In this document: positions 1 to 8,448 of the stretch, in pieces
Numbering within the stretch: position 1 is the stretch's first letter
Layout of the letters: every line of letters starts with the position of its first letter
Assembly: GCF_944324745.1 (NCBI RefSeq)
Contig: NZ_CALUXO010000085.1
Span: forward strand, 1 to 64,000
Source: an uncultured Thomasclavelia sp.
GTDB lineage: Bacteria; Bacillota_I; Bacilli_A; Erysipelotrichales; Coprobacillaceae
DNA length: 64,000 bases
Reading direction: 5' to 3'
The notes under the pieces: generated by a model
The model's database searches: none
What the model was told of the DNA's origin: nothing
The model's input: only the letters and a program-made list of their open reading frames with translations
Program-made: the position numbers and the translations under genes

Positions 1-1596
1 ATAAAAAATTTTTTTAAATATGGTATGACGAATTGGAACTTTTACAAGCAAGATATGTCTAAAATAATTACAACATTTCAGGCAATGTTTTATTCTACAA
101 AGCAAATAGAATTAACTACAGCAATTGGAAATCTTAGAACATATTTAAATACTGTTAATGAGGATTTATTAACGGATTTATGTAATGATTCAATGATTAT
201 TTTAAAGGATAAATTAGCAAGAAAATATGGAATAAACCAAAGACGTAAAATATTTAATCAAAATGATTTATGGAAAAGTCCGTTTGAAGTTTTGAAAGAA
301 TACCCAGTCATTTTAAGTACAACTTTTTCATCAAAAAATTCTTTGAATCCTGATATAGTGTATGATTATTTGATTATGGATGAAGCTTCACAGGTGGATA
401 TTGCAACCGGGGCACTAGCACTTTCTTGTGCAAAAAATGTTGTAATTGTAGGAGATACAAAGCAATTGCCAAATGTTGTTACTGATGACATAAAAGAAAA
501 GGCACAAAGCATATTAAAAAATTTTAATATTAGTGAAGGATATAAATATACAAATAGCTTTTTACAATCAATTTTAGATGTTATGCCAAATGTTGCACAA
601 ATAATGTTAAGGGAGCATTATAGATGTCATCCAAAAATAATTAATTTTTGTAATCAAAAATTTTATCATGGTGAGTTAATTATTATGACAACAGATAAAG
701 GGGAAGATGATGTGTTGTCAGTATTTAAAACGGTAAAAGGAAATCATGAACGAGATCATTATAGTCAACGTCAAATTGACATCATTAAAAATGAAATAAT
801 TCCAAAATATTCTTTAAATAATGATGAAACAGGAATTATAACACCGTATAAAAATCAAGTAAAAGGTCTAGGTAAAGAAATCAGTGATATTGATGTAGCG
901 ACAGTACATAAATTTCAGGGTAAAGAAAAAGATAATATCATAATATCTACTGTAGATGATGTAATATCTGATTTTGCAGATGATCCTTATTTAATTAATG
1001 TTGCTGTATCAAGAGCAAAAAAAAGATTAATCTTAGTTGTAACTGGAAATGAACAATCTAAAGAACGCAATATAACAGATTTAGTGGAATATATTCAATA
1101 CAATAATTTTGAAGTTGTTGATAGTAAAATATATTCAATATTTGATTATCTTTATAAGCAGTATACAGAAGAAAGAAAAGCATATTTACAAAAACATAAA
1201 AAAATCTCTGAGTATGATTCAGAAAATCTAATGCACTCGCTACTTGAAGAAGCCTTAATTGATAATAAATATTCCAGTATGGATGTTGTTTGTCATTTTC
1301 CACTAAATATGTTGATAAAAAATCCTAAACTGTTAGATGAAAGAGAGTGTCAATATGCTATGAATCCTGCTACACACATTGATTTTTTGATATACAATAC
1401 TGTTAGTAAAAAACCGGTACTGGCAATTGAAGTAGATGGATATGATTATCATAAGGAAAATACCGTACAAGCTTCACGTGATTTAATGAAAGATGATATT
1501 TTAAAATTATATGAGATACCGTTATTAAGATTAAAGACAAATGGAAGTTGTGAAAAATCAAAAATCATTCAAGAATTAGATAAATACGTTATATAA
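1..1596 (+). CDS. SF1 DNA2/UPF1-like helicase with C-terminal nuclease-like domain (5' partial)
   Basis: The reading frame is open from base 1, so the gene starts upstream of the window; the ATG at 25 is probably internal. About 531 codons are present. Superfamily I helicase motifs run in order: DEASQ (motif II, codon ~127), GDTKQLP (motif III, ~151), HYRCHP (~206), VHKFQGK (motif V, ~302) and VAVSRAKKR (motif VI, ~334). The Walker A motif is missing and must lie upstream. After codon ~440 comes a DUF2726/PD-(D/E)XK-like segment with HIDFLI followed by AIEVDG, which places the acidic and E-x-D residues expected of a restriction-type fold. Such helicase-nuclease fusions are often defence or DNA-processing proteins; that role is inference here. 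An inverted-repeat terminator follows the stop codon. Confidence 0.8.
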   Translation: MKNFFKYGMTNWNFYKQDMSKIITTFQAMFYSTKQIELTTAIGNLRTYLNTVNEDLLTDLCNDSMIILKDKLARKYGINQRRKIFNQNDLWKSPFEVLKEYPVILSTTFSSKNSLNPDIVYDYLIMDEASQVDIATGALALSCAKNVVIVGDTKQLPNVVTDDIKEKAQSILKNFNISEGYKYTNSFLQSILDVMPNVAQIMLREHYRCHPKIINFCNQKFYHGELIIMTTDKGEDDVLSVFKTVKGNHERDHYSQRQIDIIKNEIIPKYSLNNDETGIITPYKNQVKGLGKEISDIDVATVHKFQGKEKDNIIISTVDDVISDFADDPYLINVAVSRAKKRLILVVTGNEQSKERNITDLVEYIQYNNFEVVDSKIYSIFDYLYKQYTEERKAYLQKHKKISEYDSENLMHSLLEEALIDNKYSSMDVVCHFPLNMLIKNPKLLDERECQYAMNPATHIDFLIYNTVSKKPVLAIEVDGYDYHKENTVQASRDLMKDDILKLYEIPLLRLKTNGSCEKSKIIQELDKYVI

Positions 1597-1640
1597 AGTT
1601 GGTATTAAACAAATGTTTATACAATTTAGATGCTGTAGGT

Positions 1641-1688
1641 AACAGAAGTGAAAAGCTGTTATTTTATTTAGCTGACACTTCTGTTTTT
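1641..1688 (+). terminator. Intrinsic terminator after the helicase gene
   Basis: Arms AACAGAAGTG (1641-1650) and CACTTCTGTT (1676-1685) pair perfectly. A nested AGCT/AGCT pair lies in the loop, and T residues follow. It lies 45 bases after the helicase stop. Confidence 0.7.
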
Positions 1689-2004
1689 GCATTGTTCTAG
1701 AACTTATTATTAAGCATTTATAATACTTAACTTTTGAATCTGTTTAATTTATCTACAATATTTAACTTATCATTCTACATTGTGGAGTGTGGTTACTTTT
1801 GACTATGTAATAAAGTAAGGATAATAGAAATATTTGCTAATAATTTTGAAGAATTGATAGAATAAAAATCAATGTGTGTAAAAGAAATTTTAAAATATAG
1901 TAAGTTTGTTTGATTAATTTAAAAATGTCAATTAATAACCAAAAGTTAGATAGAGAATTATTTAAAGAGTATCATATGTTTTATTTTTTTATAAACCAAT
2001 TTTC
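1689..2004. other. Intergenic region without a recognisable gene
   Basis: AT-rich convergent gap between the helicase (+) and the peptidase E-like gene (-). Only tiny ORFs occur, such as a 27-codon ATG ORF near 1926 without a good SD. No repeat or RNA motif was recognised. Confidence 0.5.
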
Positions 2005-2757
2005 TTAGCTGTAATTTTTTAATCTATCTAGATCTAATGTTTCATTTTCATGACAGATTAATCTAATCTGACCATTTTCAATTAAATAACATTCACCATA
2101 AATTATTTCATGACCATTATCTACTAGTAAATAACTTCCATCAACCAATGCCAGAAATTGATGATCGATACTATCTAGATAGGTGATATCTTCAAATAGT
2201 TTTTTGCCATCTAAAATATTATTTTTAGTCATTTGATAATGAGGAAGAATATTCCACTTCGTTAAATTTAATCCGGTAATCCAGCGCTGGAAATTGGGAT
2301 CAACAGCTTCTCCGGCTTCTTCTGGTTGACAATAGACAATATCAGCACTATTCATGCTCCCAGCACTTATGCCAATAATAATTCCATCAAAGTTTTTTAT
2401 TTTATCTTTTAAATTAATTTCTTGAAAAAATTTATTTTGCGTTGGGACGTGACCACCACTTAAAAGAATTACATCATAATTTCTCAAATCATCACGTGAA
2501 ATATTTTTATTTCGATTATCAATAACACTAAATGAAGCGACTGAAAGCTGTTCATTTACAAAAACACTTTTAAAAAAATTAATCATTTCATCGTTACGTT
2601 GATAGCTATTAGGATCAGAAGCAATAATGCAACATTTGCTATTACTTTTCCAATTCTTTCTTAATTCATCAATAAAATGATTTTTAGGATCTAAACCATC
2701 AACTTTTCTACTATTATCTAATGGTCCAGTAGGACTACTGGTTAAAAATATTGTCAT
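2005..2757 (-). CDS. Peptidase E-like serine peptidase (family S51)
   Basis: A 250-residue cytoplasmic protein of the peptidase E / cyanophycinase (S51) superfamily, usually a dipeptidase that releases N-terminal Asp or a related alpha/beta hydrolase-like enzyme. The nucleophile motif GISAGS puts the catalytic Ser at about residue 131. ILLSGGHV (residues ~97-104) is the typical glycine-rich strand before it, and a conserved-looking HYQ (~174) could supply the His. The start is fixed by AGGAGG 8 bases upstream of the ATG. It is monocistronic with no partner gene. Substrate specificity cannot be read from the sequence. Confidence 0.8.
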   Translation of the reverse strand: MTIFLTSSPTGPLDNSRKVDGLDPKNHFIDELRKNWKSNSKCCIIASDPNSYQRNDEMINFFKSVFVNEQLSVASFSVIDNRNKNISRDDLRNYDVILLSGGHVPTQNKFFQEINLKDKIKNFDGIIIGISAGSMNSADIVYCQPEEAGEAVDPNFQRWITGLNLTKWNILPHYQMTKNNILDGKKLFEDITYLDSIDHQFLALVDGSYLLVDNGHEIIYGECYLIENGQIRLICHENETLDLDRLKNYS

Positions 2758-3158
2758 ATTAAAATCCTCCTTATGTTTGATAAAATTAAAATCTTAAAAA
2801 GATTATAAAAAAAGTAAAATTTAATTGCAATCTAAAAATAAAGCATATTTAATTTATAGTTATTTTTATATCTATGGAAAAAACTATTATTTTAAAGTAA
2901 CCATTAATTTAAATTCTTACCTTAAAATAATGAAATAACATAACCATCAACAAATAGACTATGTATTTTGTAATGCAATATGTCTTTATTTAATATTTTT
3001 TTATTATTGTAAACGAATAAATGTTATAATAATCAAAGATAGAAGATGTATTTTGCATTTTTTTAAGAAATGATACTAATTAATGATAAAAAGTTTTCAT
3101 TATTTAATACAAAGTGTTTAAAAGTATTTATCAAAGATAGATGAAAGGAGTAAAAAAC
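2758..3158. other. AT-rich divergent intergenic region
   Basis: It separates the peptidase gene (-) from the split gene (+) and must carry both promoters. Several TATAAT-like hexamers are present (for example near 3023), but base composition makes them weak evidence. No RNA motif or repeat was recognised. Confidence 0.4.
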
Positions 3159-3956
3159 ATGAGCGATAGAGATTATTTGAGACAAAATTTTGTTTTTGGA
3201 ATCGAAGAACATTTAGAAAATTCACTAGAGCCTAATACTATCAAGATGTATCAAAAAATTCTTGATCATGGTATTGATAAAGAAAGAGCAGTTGAATTAC
3301 TAGCTTTTCATTTGTAAATATATATTAAAAAGAATTATTTTGACGAAGAGTTTGATCATAAAAAATGGGGAAAATATCTAAATGAACTAACACCCGTCTA
3401 TCATCTTCCTGGCGAGTATCAATTCGACGTCCAAGAAGAACGTAATAATTTACGTAATATTAAAAGAAATTATGGAAAGATTAAAGATGATGATATTGAA
3501 AAGTGGTTCAATGAACTGTATGCAGTTGAATCAAGTTTATTATTTTATAATAAGTTGTATCAAATTAATAGTTATGAAGCTAAAAAGATTATTCACATCG
3601 TTATTAATCGTTTATTTGATTTAAAAAATGGCCATACCAGTGATTATACAAGCTATGGCCATGAGGATATATTATCATTGGCTGATGGCTTGGAACAAAT
3701 CTGTAATCCTTATGTAAATCCTGATTTATACGATTATTTAGCGAAATTTGTTGATTTAGAAAACCAGGCAAACTTTTCTTATATTTTTAAAAATGTGTTC
3801 ATAGTATTGGCAAGAATATTAGATAGTATTGATTATCATGAAAAAAGGTCAGGTAAAGACGGATATTTTAACTATATTAGTCAGTTTATTATTTTGGAAA
3901 AATATATCGATGATGGACCAGGATATTTTTTTAATGATGATACTTTAGAAAAATAA
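3159..3956 (+). pseudogene. Unknown gene interrupted by one in-frame TAA
   Basis: An ATG at 3159 with a good SD (AAAGGAG) opens a 52-codon ORF ending in TAA at 3315-3317. The same frame then stays open for another 213 codons to 3956, with no ATG and no SD at its head; the first usual start is a TTG at 3555. The two parts read as one acidic helical protein of about 265 residues broken by a substitution-type nonsense codon. The N-terminal part (HGIDKERAVELL) resembles the short motif of DUF1841-like proteins, but that is a weak likeness. It leads into the genes at 4010 and 5019 and may have been co-transcribed with them. Readthrough, or a real 52-residue protein, are the alternatives. Confidence 0.65.
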
Positions 3957-4009
3957 TATGATTAGATTAATTGGAAATTTGCTAAAAAATTGAAAGATGA
4001 GAATAGAAA

Positions 4010-4978
4010 ATGAAAGTTAAAGAATTGAGAGATTTATTAAAGGATAAAGATATCAAAGATATTAATGATGCTTTTGTTGAAGTTTATAAAGCTTTACCAA
4101 AAGCTAAAAAAGAAGAAATAGATCCATATATTACTGGTATTATTAATGGTGAAGGTAAAAAGAAACCAAAACCGGAAGAACTATCATTGCCAGAATTATT
4201 TGATCAGATTTCTTTTTTGATCAATAATGCTTATTTAGGAAATTATATTGGACCTAATCGAATAATACCCAAAAGGGATAGATTTAAGTGGCGTTTTCAG
4301 GTTAAAAGATACCTTAAAGTATTATTGGCTGTCAGCGCTGAAGATGAAAATTTTGCCACTGCTGTTAATTTTATCGAAGAAATTTATCGAATGTTAGCAT
4401 ATGGCTGTGGTATTTATATTTTTTCAAGCGACGATCCATTTGCATCAGTAGGCATTAGTCAAGTAGATTTATATGAGCAATATGTAAGTCGTCAAATGCA
4501 ATTAGAAATAAATGAAGAAGTGATTCAAAAGATGGTTAATCATGCTGTTGATTGTTATTTAAGTAGGACATGTTTACATATTGAGCTGTATTCGGTCTTA
4601 AATTATTATGTTTGTCAAAATGAATATCGTACGATGATACTTGCCTATGGAAAACAGTTGATTAAATCGCAGCATGAAAAATTATCACAGTTAAAGAAAT
4701 ATGATGATCATCGCTATATTTTAATTAGATCAATTGAGGAAATGAATGATTTGATTTTTATTTTTGAAGATAATTTTACCATAAAAACATTGAGTTATTA
4801 CTTTAAAAACAGATTTGAAACTAAAGATACTACGTTTGAAAAAGCAATAAAATTAGTAGAATTATTTAAAACCGATAAAGACTGGCTGATAACATATAAA
4901 TATGGAATTAAACGTAAAATTCAGTTTAGTGATAAACAAAATGCTAAATATCAAAAGCTTTTAAATGAAATAAATTAA
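4010..4978 (+). CDS. Uncharacterised 322-residue protein beside a SWIM-domain gene
   Basis: A soluble, charged, mainly helical protein with no signal peptide or membrane segment. The N-terminus is rich in Lys and Asp, a short linker with lysine-proline pairs lies near residue 50, and a helical body follows. No catalytic motif was recognised. It lies 53 bases after the interrupted gene and 40 bases before the SWIM-domain gene on the same strand, so the three probably form one transcript. The SD is weak (GATGAG region), and the start is the first ATG of the frame. Function unknown. Confidence 0.7.
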   Translation: MKVKELRDLLKDKDIKDINDAFVEVYKALPKAKKEEIDPYITGIINGEGKKKPKPEELSLPELFDQISFLINNAYLGNYIGPNRIIPKRDRFKWRFQVKRYLKVLLAVSAEDENFATAVNFIEEIYRMLAYGCGIYIFSSDDPFASVGISQVDLYEQYVSRQMQLEINEEVIQKMVNHAVDCYLSRTCLHIELYSVLNYYVCQNEYRTMILAYGKQLIKSQHEKLSQLKKYDDHRYILIRSIEEMNDLIFIFEDNFTIKTLSYYFKNRFETKDTTFEKAIKLVELFKTDKDWLITYKYGIKRKIQFSDKQNAKYQKLLNEIN

Positions 4979-5018
4979 GATAAATCTATATATTAAAAAT
5001 ATAAAAGGTGGTGAAATA

Positions 5019-6674
5019 ATGGATTGGGAAGATTTATTTAGAGAAGTAATCTTAGATCGTGGTTATGAATATTATATTGAAGATGCAGTAGAATTACAAA
5101 ATGTGACTGATGATCATATTGAAGCAATAGTCAGTGGTAGTGAAGAATATGAAGTCGAAATTGATATTTATGATGATAACATAATCGATATGTATTGTTC
5201 CTGTCCTTACGCCAAAAAAGGTTACAACTGTAAACATATGGCAGCAGTTTTATACAAATGGCAAGAAAATAAGCAAAATCTACTTAAACAATCTAATTCT
5301 AATTATTCATCAAATTCAAATGATAATATGGATAATTTAATCAAAGAAGCTAAGCAAGGAGAAGTAAATGAATTTCTAGGTGATGTTTTAAAAAATGATC
5401 CTGATTTATCAATGAAATTTAGAAAATTTATCAATCACTATGATATGAATATCAATGAATATCAAAAAGAAATTGATCAAATCGTTAGATCATATTTAGG
5501 ACGTGATTATTTTATTTCATATTATCAAGCTAACGATTTTATAAGTACCATGGAAAATTATATCTATCAAGATGTAACTACAATGATTGATAATGGTGAT
5601 TATTTAAGGGCTTTTGAGTTAACTTGTTATTTATTTTTAAAAGTAGGAAACGTCGATATTGATGATTCTGATGGTGGTACTGGGTCCTTTGCTGATTTAT
5701 GCTTTGAAACATGGAATCAAATCTTAGATGAAGTTGATGAAAAAATTGAAGAAAAGATGTATAACTGGTTTATCCGCCACTTAAATGGCTCAGTTGTTGA
5801 TTATATGGAAGATTATCTGGAAAGTATCTTAATGCAACGATTTAAAAGCGAAAAGTTTTTAAAAGATAAATTAAAGTATACCGAAAATAGAATAAATATT
5901 TTAAAAAAGCAGCCAGAAGATTGGTATACAGATTATAAAATCGAAAATTGGGTACTAAATCATCTGGATATAATGGACGAATTGCAATATTCTTTAGATG
6001 ATATATATAATTATTGTCAAAAATATTGGCAATACTCGCGAATTCGTAATTATTATATTTCAATTTGTATCAGTCAAAAAAATTATAATTATGCTATTGA
6101 ACTTTTAAATCAGTCCTTGCAAATAGATGTTAATAAGCCAAGCTTTATTGTTGAATATCGAACAAAATTAAAGGAATTATATAAACAAACAAATAATGAT
6201 GAGGCCTATCGTCAACAGTTATGGCAATTGGTTACTAAAGACAAGCCTGGGAATCTAGATAATTTTAATGAGTTAAAATCATTATACTCCAATAAAGAGT
6301 GGATTGATATACGAGAAAAAATCTTTGCTGCTCTTGGCAACAGTGATCGTATTGATATTTTGTATGAACAAGAAAAGCTATATGATAAATTGCTGGAATA
6401 TGTGATAGAAAAACCTGGTTTAAGTTATTTGTTTAAATATGAAAAAGTTTTAAAAGAGCAATATCCACAAGAATTATTACAAAAATATACTACAGAGCTA
6501 AACATTGAAGCCAGGTACACTGCCAATCGAAGAACATATCAGGAGTGGGTAAGAATTTTAAAAAGAATGACTAAAATTACAGGTGGTAAAGAAGCAGTAC
6601 AGAGTATTGTGACTGAATGGAAAATATTGTATAAAAATAGAAGAGCGATGATGGAAGAACTGAATCGATTGTAG
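5019..6674 (+). CDS. SWIM zinc-finger family protein
   Basis: A 551-residue protein with an N-terminal SWIM zinc finger: C60-x-C62 then C71-x-H73, the CxCx(n)CxH pattern that binds zinc and is thought to contact DNA or protein. The rest is acidic and helical with tetratricopeptide-like character (Tyr/Leu-rich helices from ~150 to 540). A good SD (AAAGGTGGTG) precedes the ATG. In bacteria such SWIM proteins often sit beside uncharacterised partners or SNF2 helicases; here the partner is the gene at 4010. Function is not known, and regulation or DNA repair is only a guess. Confidence 0.8.
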   Translation: MDWEDLFREVILDRGYEYYIEDAVELQNVTDDHIEAIVSGSEEYEVEIDIYDDNIIDMYCSCPYAKKGYNCKHMAAVLYKWQENKQNLLKQSNSNYSSNSNDNMDNLIKEAKQGEVNEFLGDVLKNDPDLSMKFRKFINHYDMNINEYQKEIDQIVRSYLGRDYFISYYQANDFISTMENYIYQDVTTMIDNGDYLRAFELTCYLFLKVGNVDIDDSDGGTGSFADLCFETWNQILDEVDEKIEEKMYNWFIRHLNGSVVDYMEDYLESILMQRFKSEKFLKDKLKYTENRINILKKQPEDWYTDYKIENWVLNHLDIMDELQYSLDDIYNYCQKYWQYSRIRNYYISICISQKNYNYAIELLNQSLQIDVNKPSFIVEYRTKLKELYKQTNNDEAYRQQLWQLVTKDKPGNLDNFNELKSLYSNKEWIDIREKIFAALGNSDRIDILYEQEKLYDKLLEYVIEKPGLSYLFKYEKVLKEQYPQELLQKYTTELNIEARYTANRRTYQEWVRILKRMTKITGGKEAVQSIVTEWKILYKNRRAMMEELNRL

Positions 6675-6685
6675 GAGATAGAATA

Positions 6686-6847
6686 ATGAAAAGAACAGAT
6701 GCTAAACAAGCAATGGAAGAATTAACAATGATATTGATGTATTTATCAAGGATCTCGTCCATCAAGGTCAAAAAGTGTTTATATTTCTAAAGAGGGCGAA
6801 GAATATGCTAAAAAATGATGGAGAAATATGGAATATCTGATTGGTAA
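6686..6847 (+). pseudogene. Decayed DUF6429-like gene
   Basis: An ATG with an SD (TAGGAG) 12 bases after the SWIM gene begins MKRTDAKQAMEELTMILMYL and soon stops. The rest of the family pattern continues in other frames: GSRPSRSKSVYISKEGEEYA (starting near 6752), then MEKYGISDW ending in TAA at 6845-6847. The middle section expected of DUF6429-type proteins (WKGYDFD region) is missing. One internal deletion plus two frame changes explain this. The family assignment is from memory of its conserved ends. Confidence 0.6.
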
Positions 6848-6937
6848 ATTATGATCAATAATATTTATCAATGATGATAAATATTTGATATTAGCTTAAT
6901 TAAAACTAATAGTCGCAAGTTTTTTTAGCTACACAAA

Positions 6938-6968
6938 AAGTCAGTCCAATCAGACTGGCTTTATTTTT
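6938..6968 (+). terminator. Intrinsic terminator
   Basis: Stem AAGTCAGTC / GACTGGCTT (one T-G wobble) around a CAATCA loop, followed by TATTTTT. It would end the transcript of the 3159-6847 cluster. Confidence 0.75.
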
Positions 6969-7209
6969 AAGACACTTCACAATAACGTGGGGGGGTCTGA
7001 CTTATGCTATGTAGAATAACTTGTAGTAAGAGTAACGATATATTCTGTAAAGAATAGAATTGACAGCTGATTTTATTTTGTAGTGACTCCAAACTCACGG
7101 TTATTTTATATAGCCAATATTAAAATGTATTACTTAAAATTTATTTACTATAAAGTACCAGATAATGTTTTTATTGGATACAAAGAAATATTGAAATAGA
7201 TGATATTGC
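6969..7209. other. Non-coding remainder of the 6848-7209 gap
   Basis: With the terminator before it, this makes a 362-base gap between a plus-strand pseudogene and a convergent minus-strand gene. It contains a run of seven G (near 6990) and no ORF with an SD. Nothing else was recognised. Confidence 0.4.
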
Positions 7210-7716
7210 TTAACCTCTAATGAATCGATATTTTTGTTTCAAATAATTTTTCAAATCATGTTTTTGGGCAACATCTTTATTGAAAATAATATATTGTCTT
7301 GCCTTAGTCATAACTAAAACGTAATTTTCCGTTTCAATATACTTGTTAAAATCATCATAATAAATTTCTACCTGACCTTCATTGACCTTATTAGTTACTA
7401 AAATATAGTCATCATTAAACTGATAATGATAAATGATTTCATCATTGATCTTATTAGCCTCTTTAAATCTGCTTTCAATGATTTCCTTAAATTTATCTTG
7501 CTGCTTTGATAAAAATAATTGTAGAAGAATTATCCCAACTATGGCAATTACAATTATAATTAAAGAAGTGGCCAGGTTGTTTTGAAAACAATTAAATATA
7601 GCATAAAAGATGATTAATAAAGAACAACCACGAATAATAAAAGTATACGTTTTAGGATATAAAGCTTTGGCAATTTCATCAGAATAGTTAATACTAAAAG
7701 TACATGTTATTTCCAT
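7210..7716 (-). CDS. YcxB-like membrane protein
   Basis: A 168-residue protein with two adjacent membrane segments (about residues 26-43 and 49-69) followed by a cytoplasmic beta-rich domain. The order of a short N-terminal beta hairpin, two TM helices and a domain ending in YYDDFNKYIETENYVLVM and a Phe-Asn-Lys strand is typical of the YcxB family, whose function is unknown. A good SD (GGAG) lies upstream of the ATG. It lies 32 bases downstream of the TetR gene on the same strand, so the two likely share a transcript. Confidence 0.65.
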   Translation of the reverse strand: MEITCTFSINYSDEIAKALYPKTYTFIIRGCSLLIIFYAIFNCFQNNLATSLIIIVIAIVGIILLQLFLSKQQDKFKEIIESRFKEANKINDEIIYHYQFNDDYILVTNKVNEGQVEIYYDDFNKYIETENYVLVMTKARQYIIFNKDVAQKHDLKNYLKQKYRFIRG

Positions 7717-7748
7717 TTTTATTTTTCTCCTCTATTAAATTTATTATG

Positions 7749-8321
7749 TTAGACCGATTTTATTTTTTCATCAACTAATAAAGCTAAAGAAATGCTTTTA
7801 ATAAATTCTGTGCGGACATCATCAATCAAATTTAAACACCACTTGATTCCACAACCAAAACAAATCTGGGAGCACAAATCATAAAGCTCTTCAGGGTTTG
7901 ATTGATTATGAATTTGATTATTTTCCTGGGCCTTTTTTATCAAAATACAAACGACTGATTTAACCATGTCAATTTCATTAAAAGTGCCATGATTGTTTTT
8001 TAGATTTGTTATAAAAAGCTGAGCATATAACTCTTTGGTAAATACTTGCATCCGATCAATAATTAAATCAAAAACATAAATAATTTGTTGCCAATAGTTA
8101 TCGGCTGAAGCTATATTAATAACTAAATCATATAATTCATCGTTAATCTGATTAAAAAAATAAGTTAATATATCTTCTTTAGAAGAAATATAACGATAAA
8201 AGGTTGTCTTTGTTATATTACAGGCATTACAGATATCATTAATAGTTACATTATCATAGCCTTTTGTTTGAAATAAATTATATGAAGTATTAATTATTTT
8301 ATTTTTAACATCTTTACTCAT
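7749..8321 (-). CDS. TetR/AcrR-family transcriptional regulator
   Basis: The N-terminal helix-turn-helix is clear (VTINDICNACNITKTTFYRY, about residues 24-43 from the chosen start), followed by a helical ligand-binding domain. The frame is open to an ATG at 8354, but the ATG at 8321 has GGTGA at the right spacing and gives the usual TetR N-terminus, so it is preferred (190 residues). The gene is divergent from the OYE oxidoreductase. The shared region holds a perfect 7-bp inverted repeat over the oxidoreductase -10 box, so the regulator probably represses that gene and perhaps itself. The ligand is unknown. Confidence 0.85.
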   Translation of the reverse strand: MSKDVKNKIINTSYNLFQTKGYDNVTINDICNACNITKTTFYRYISSKEDILTYFFNQINDELYDLVINIASADNYWQQIIYVFDLIIDRMQVFTKELYAQLFITNLKNNHGTFNEIDMVKSVVCILIKKAQENNQIHNQSNPEELYDLCSQICFGCGIKWCLNLIDDVRTEFIKSISLALLVDEKIKSV

Positions 8322-8371
8322 TTTATCACCATATCTACTATAACAAATATTCAAACTTCATGCAAAAGATA

Positions 8372-8400
8372 TTGATGTAAACGCTTTTAAGGTGTAAAAT
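8372..8400 (+). promoter_or_regulatory. Promoter of the OYE oxidoreductase gene
   Basis: TTGATG (8372-8377), 17-base spacer, TAAAAT (8395-8400). It lies 48 bases before the start codon. Confidence 0.65.
8376..8389 (+). promoter_or_regulatory. CcpA (cre)-like box over the OYE promoter
   Basis: TGTAAACGCTTTTA matches the cre consensus TGWAANCGNTNWCA at all fixed positions but one. It overlaps the -35 end and the spacer, where CcpA would repress under good carbon supply. Prediction only. Confidence 0.45.
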
Positions 8401-8416
8401 GTTACTTGGGTAACAT
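8399..8416. promoter_or_regulatory. Inverted-repeat operator, probably for the TetR regulator
   Basis: ATGTTAC-TTGG-GTAACAT is a perfect 7-bp dyad. It begins within the -10 box and covers the expected start of transcription of the oxidoreductase gene, a classical repressor position. Confidence 0.6.
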
Positions 8417-8448
8417 AAAATATTACTTTGTTATAGGAGGAAAAGAAA

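Noticed and set aside
3959-3972. 14-base match to the 5' part of the CRISPR repeat (complement), between the split gene and 4010
   Set aside because: The handle half is absent, so no crRNA guide could form. No promoter points through it.
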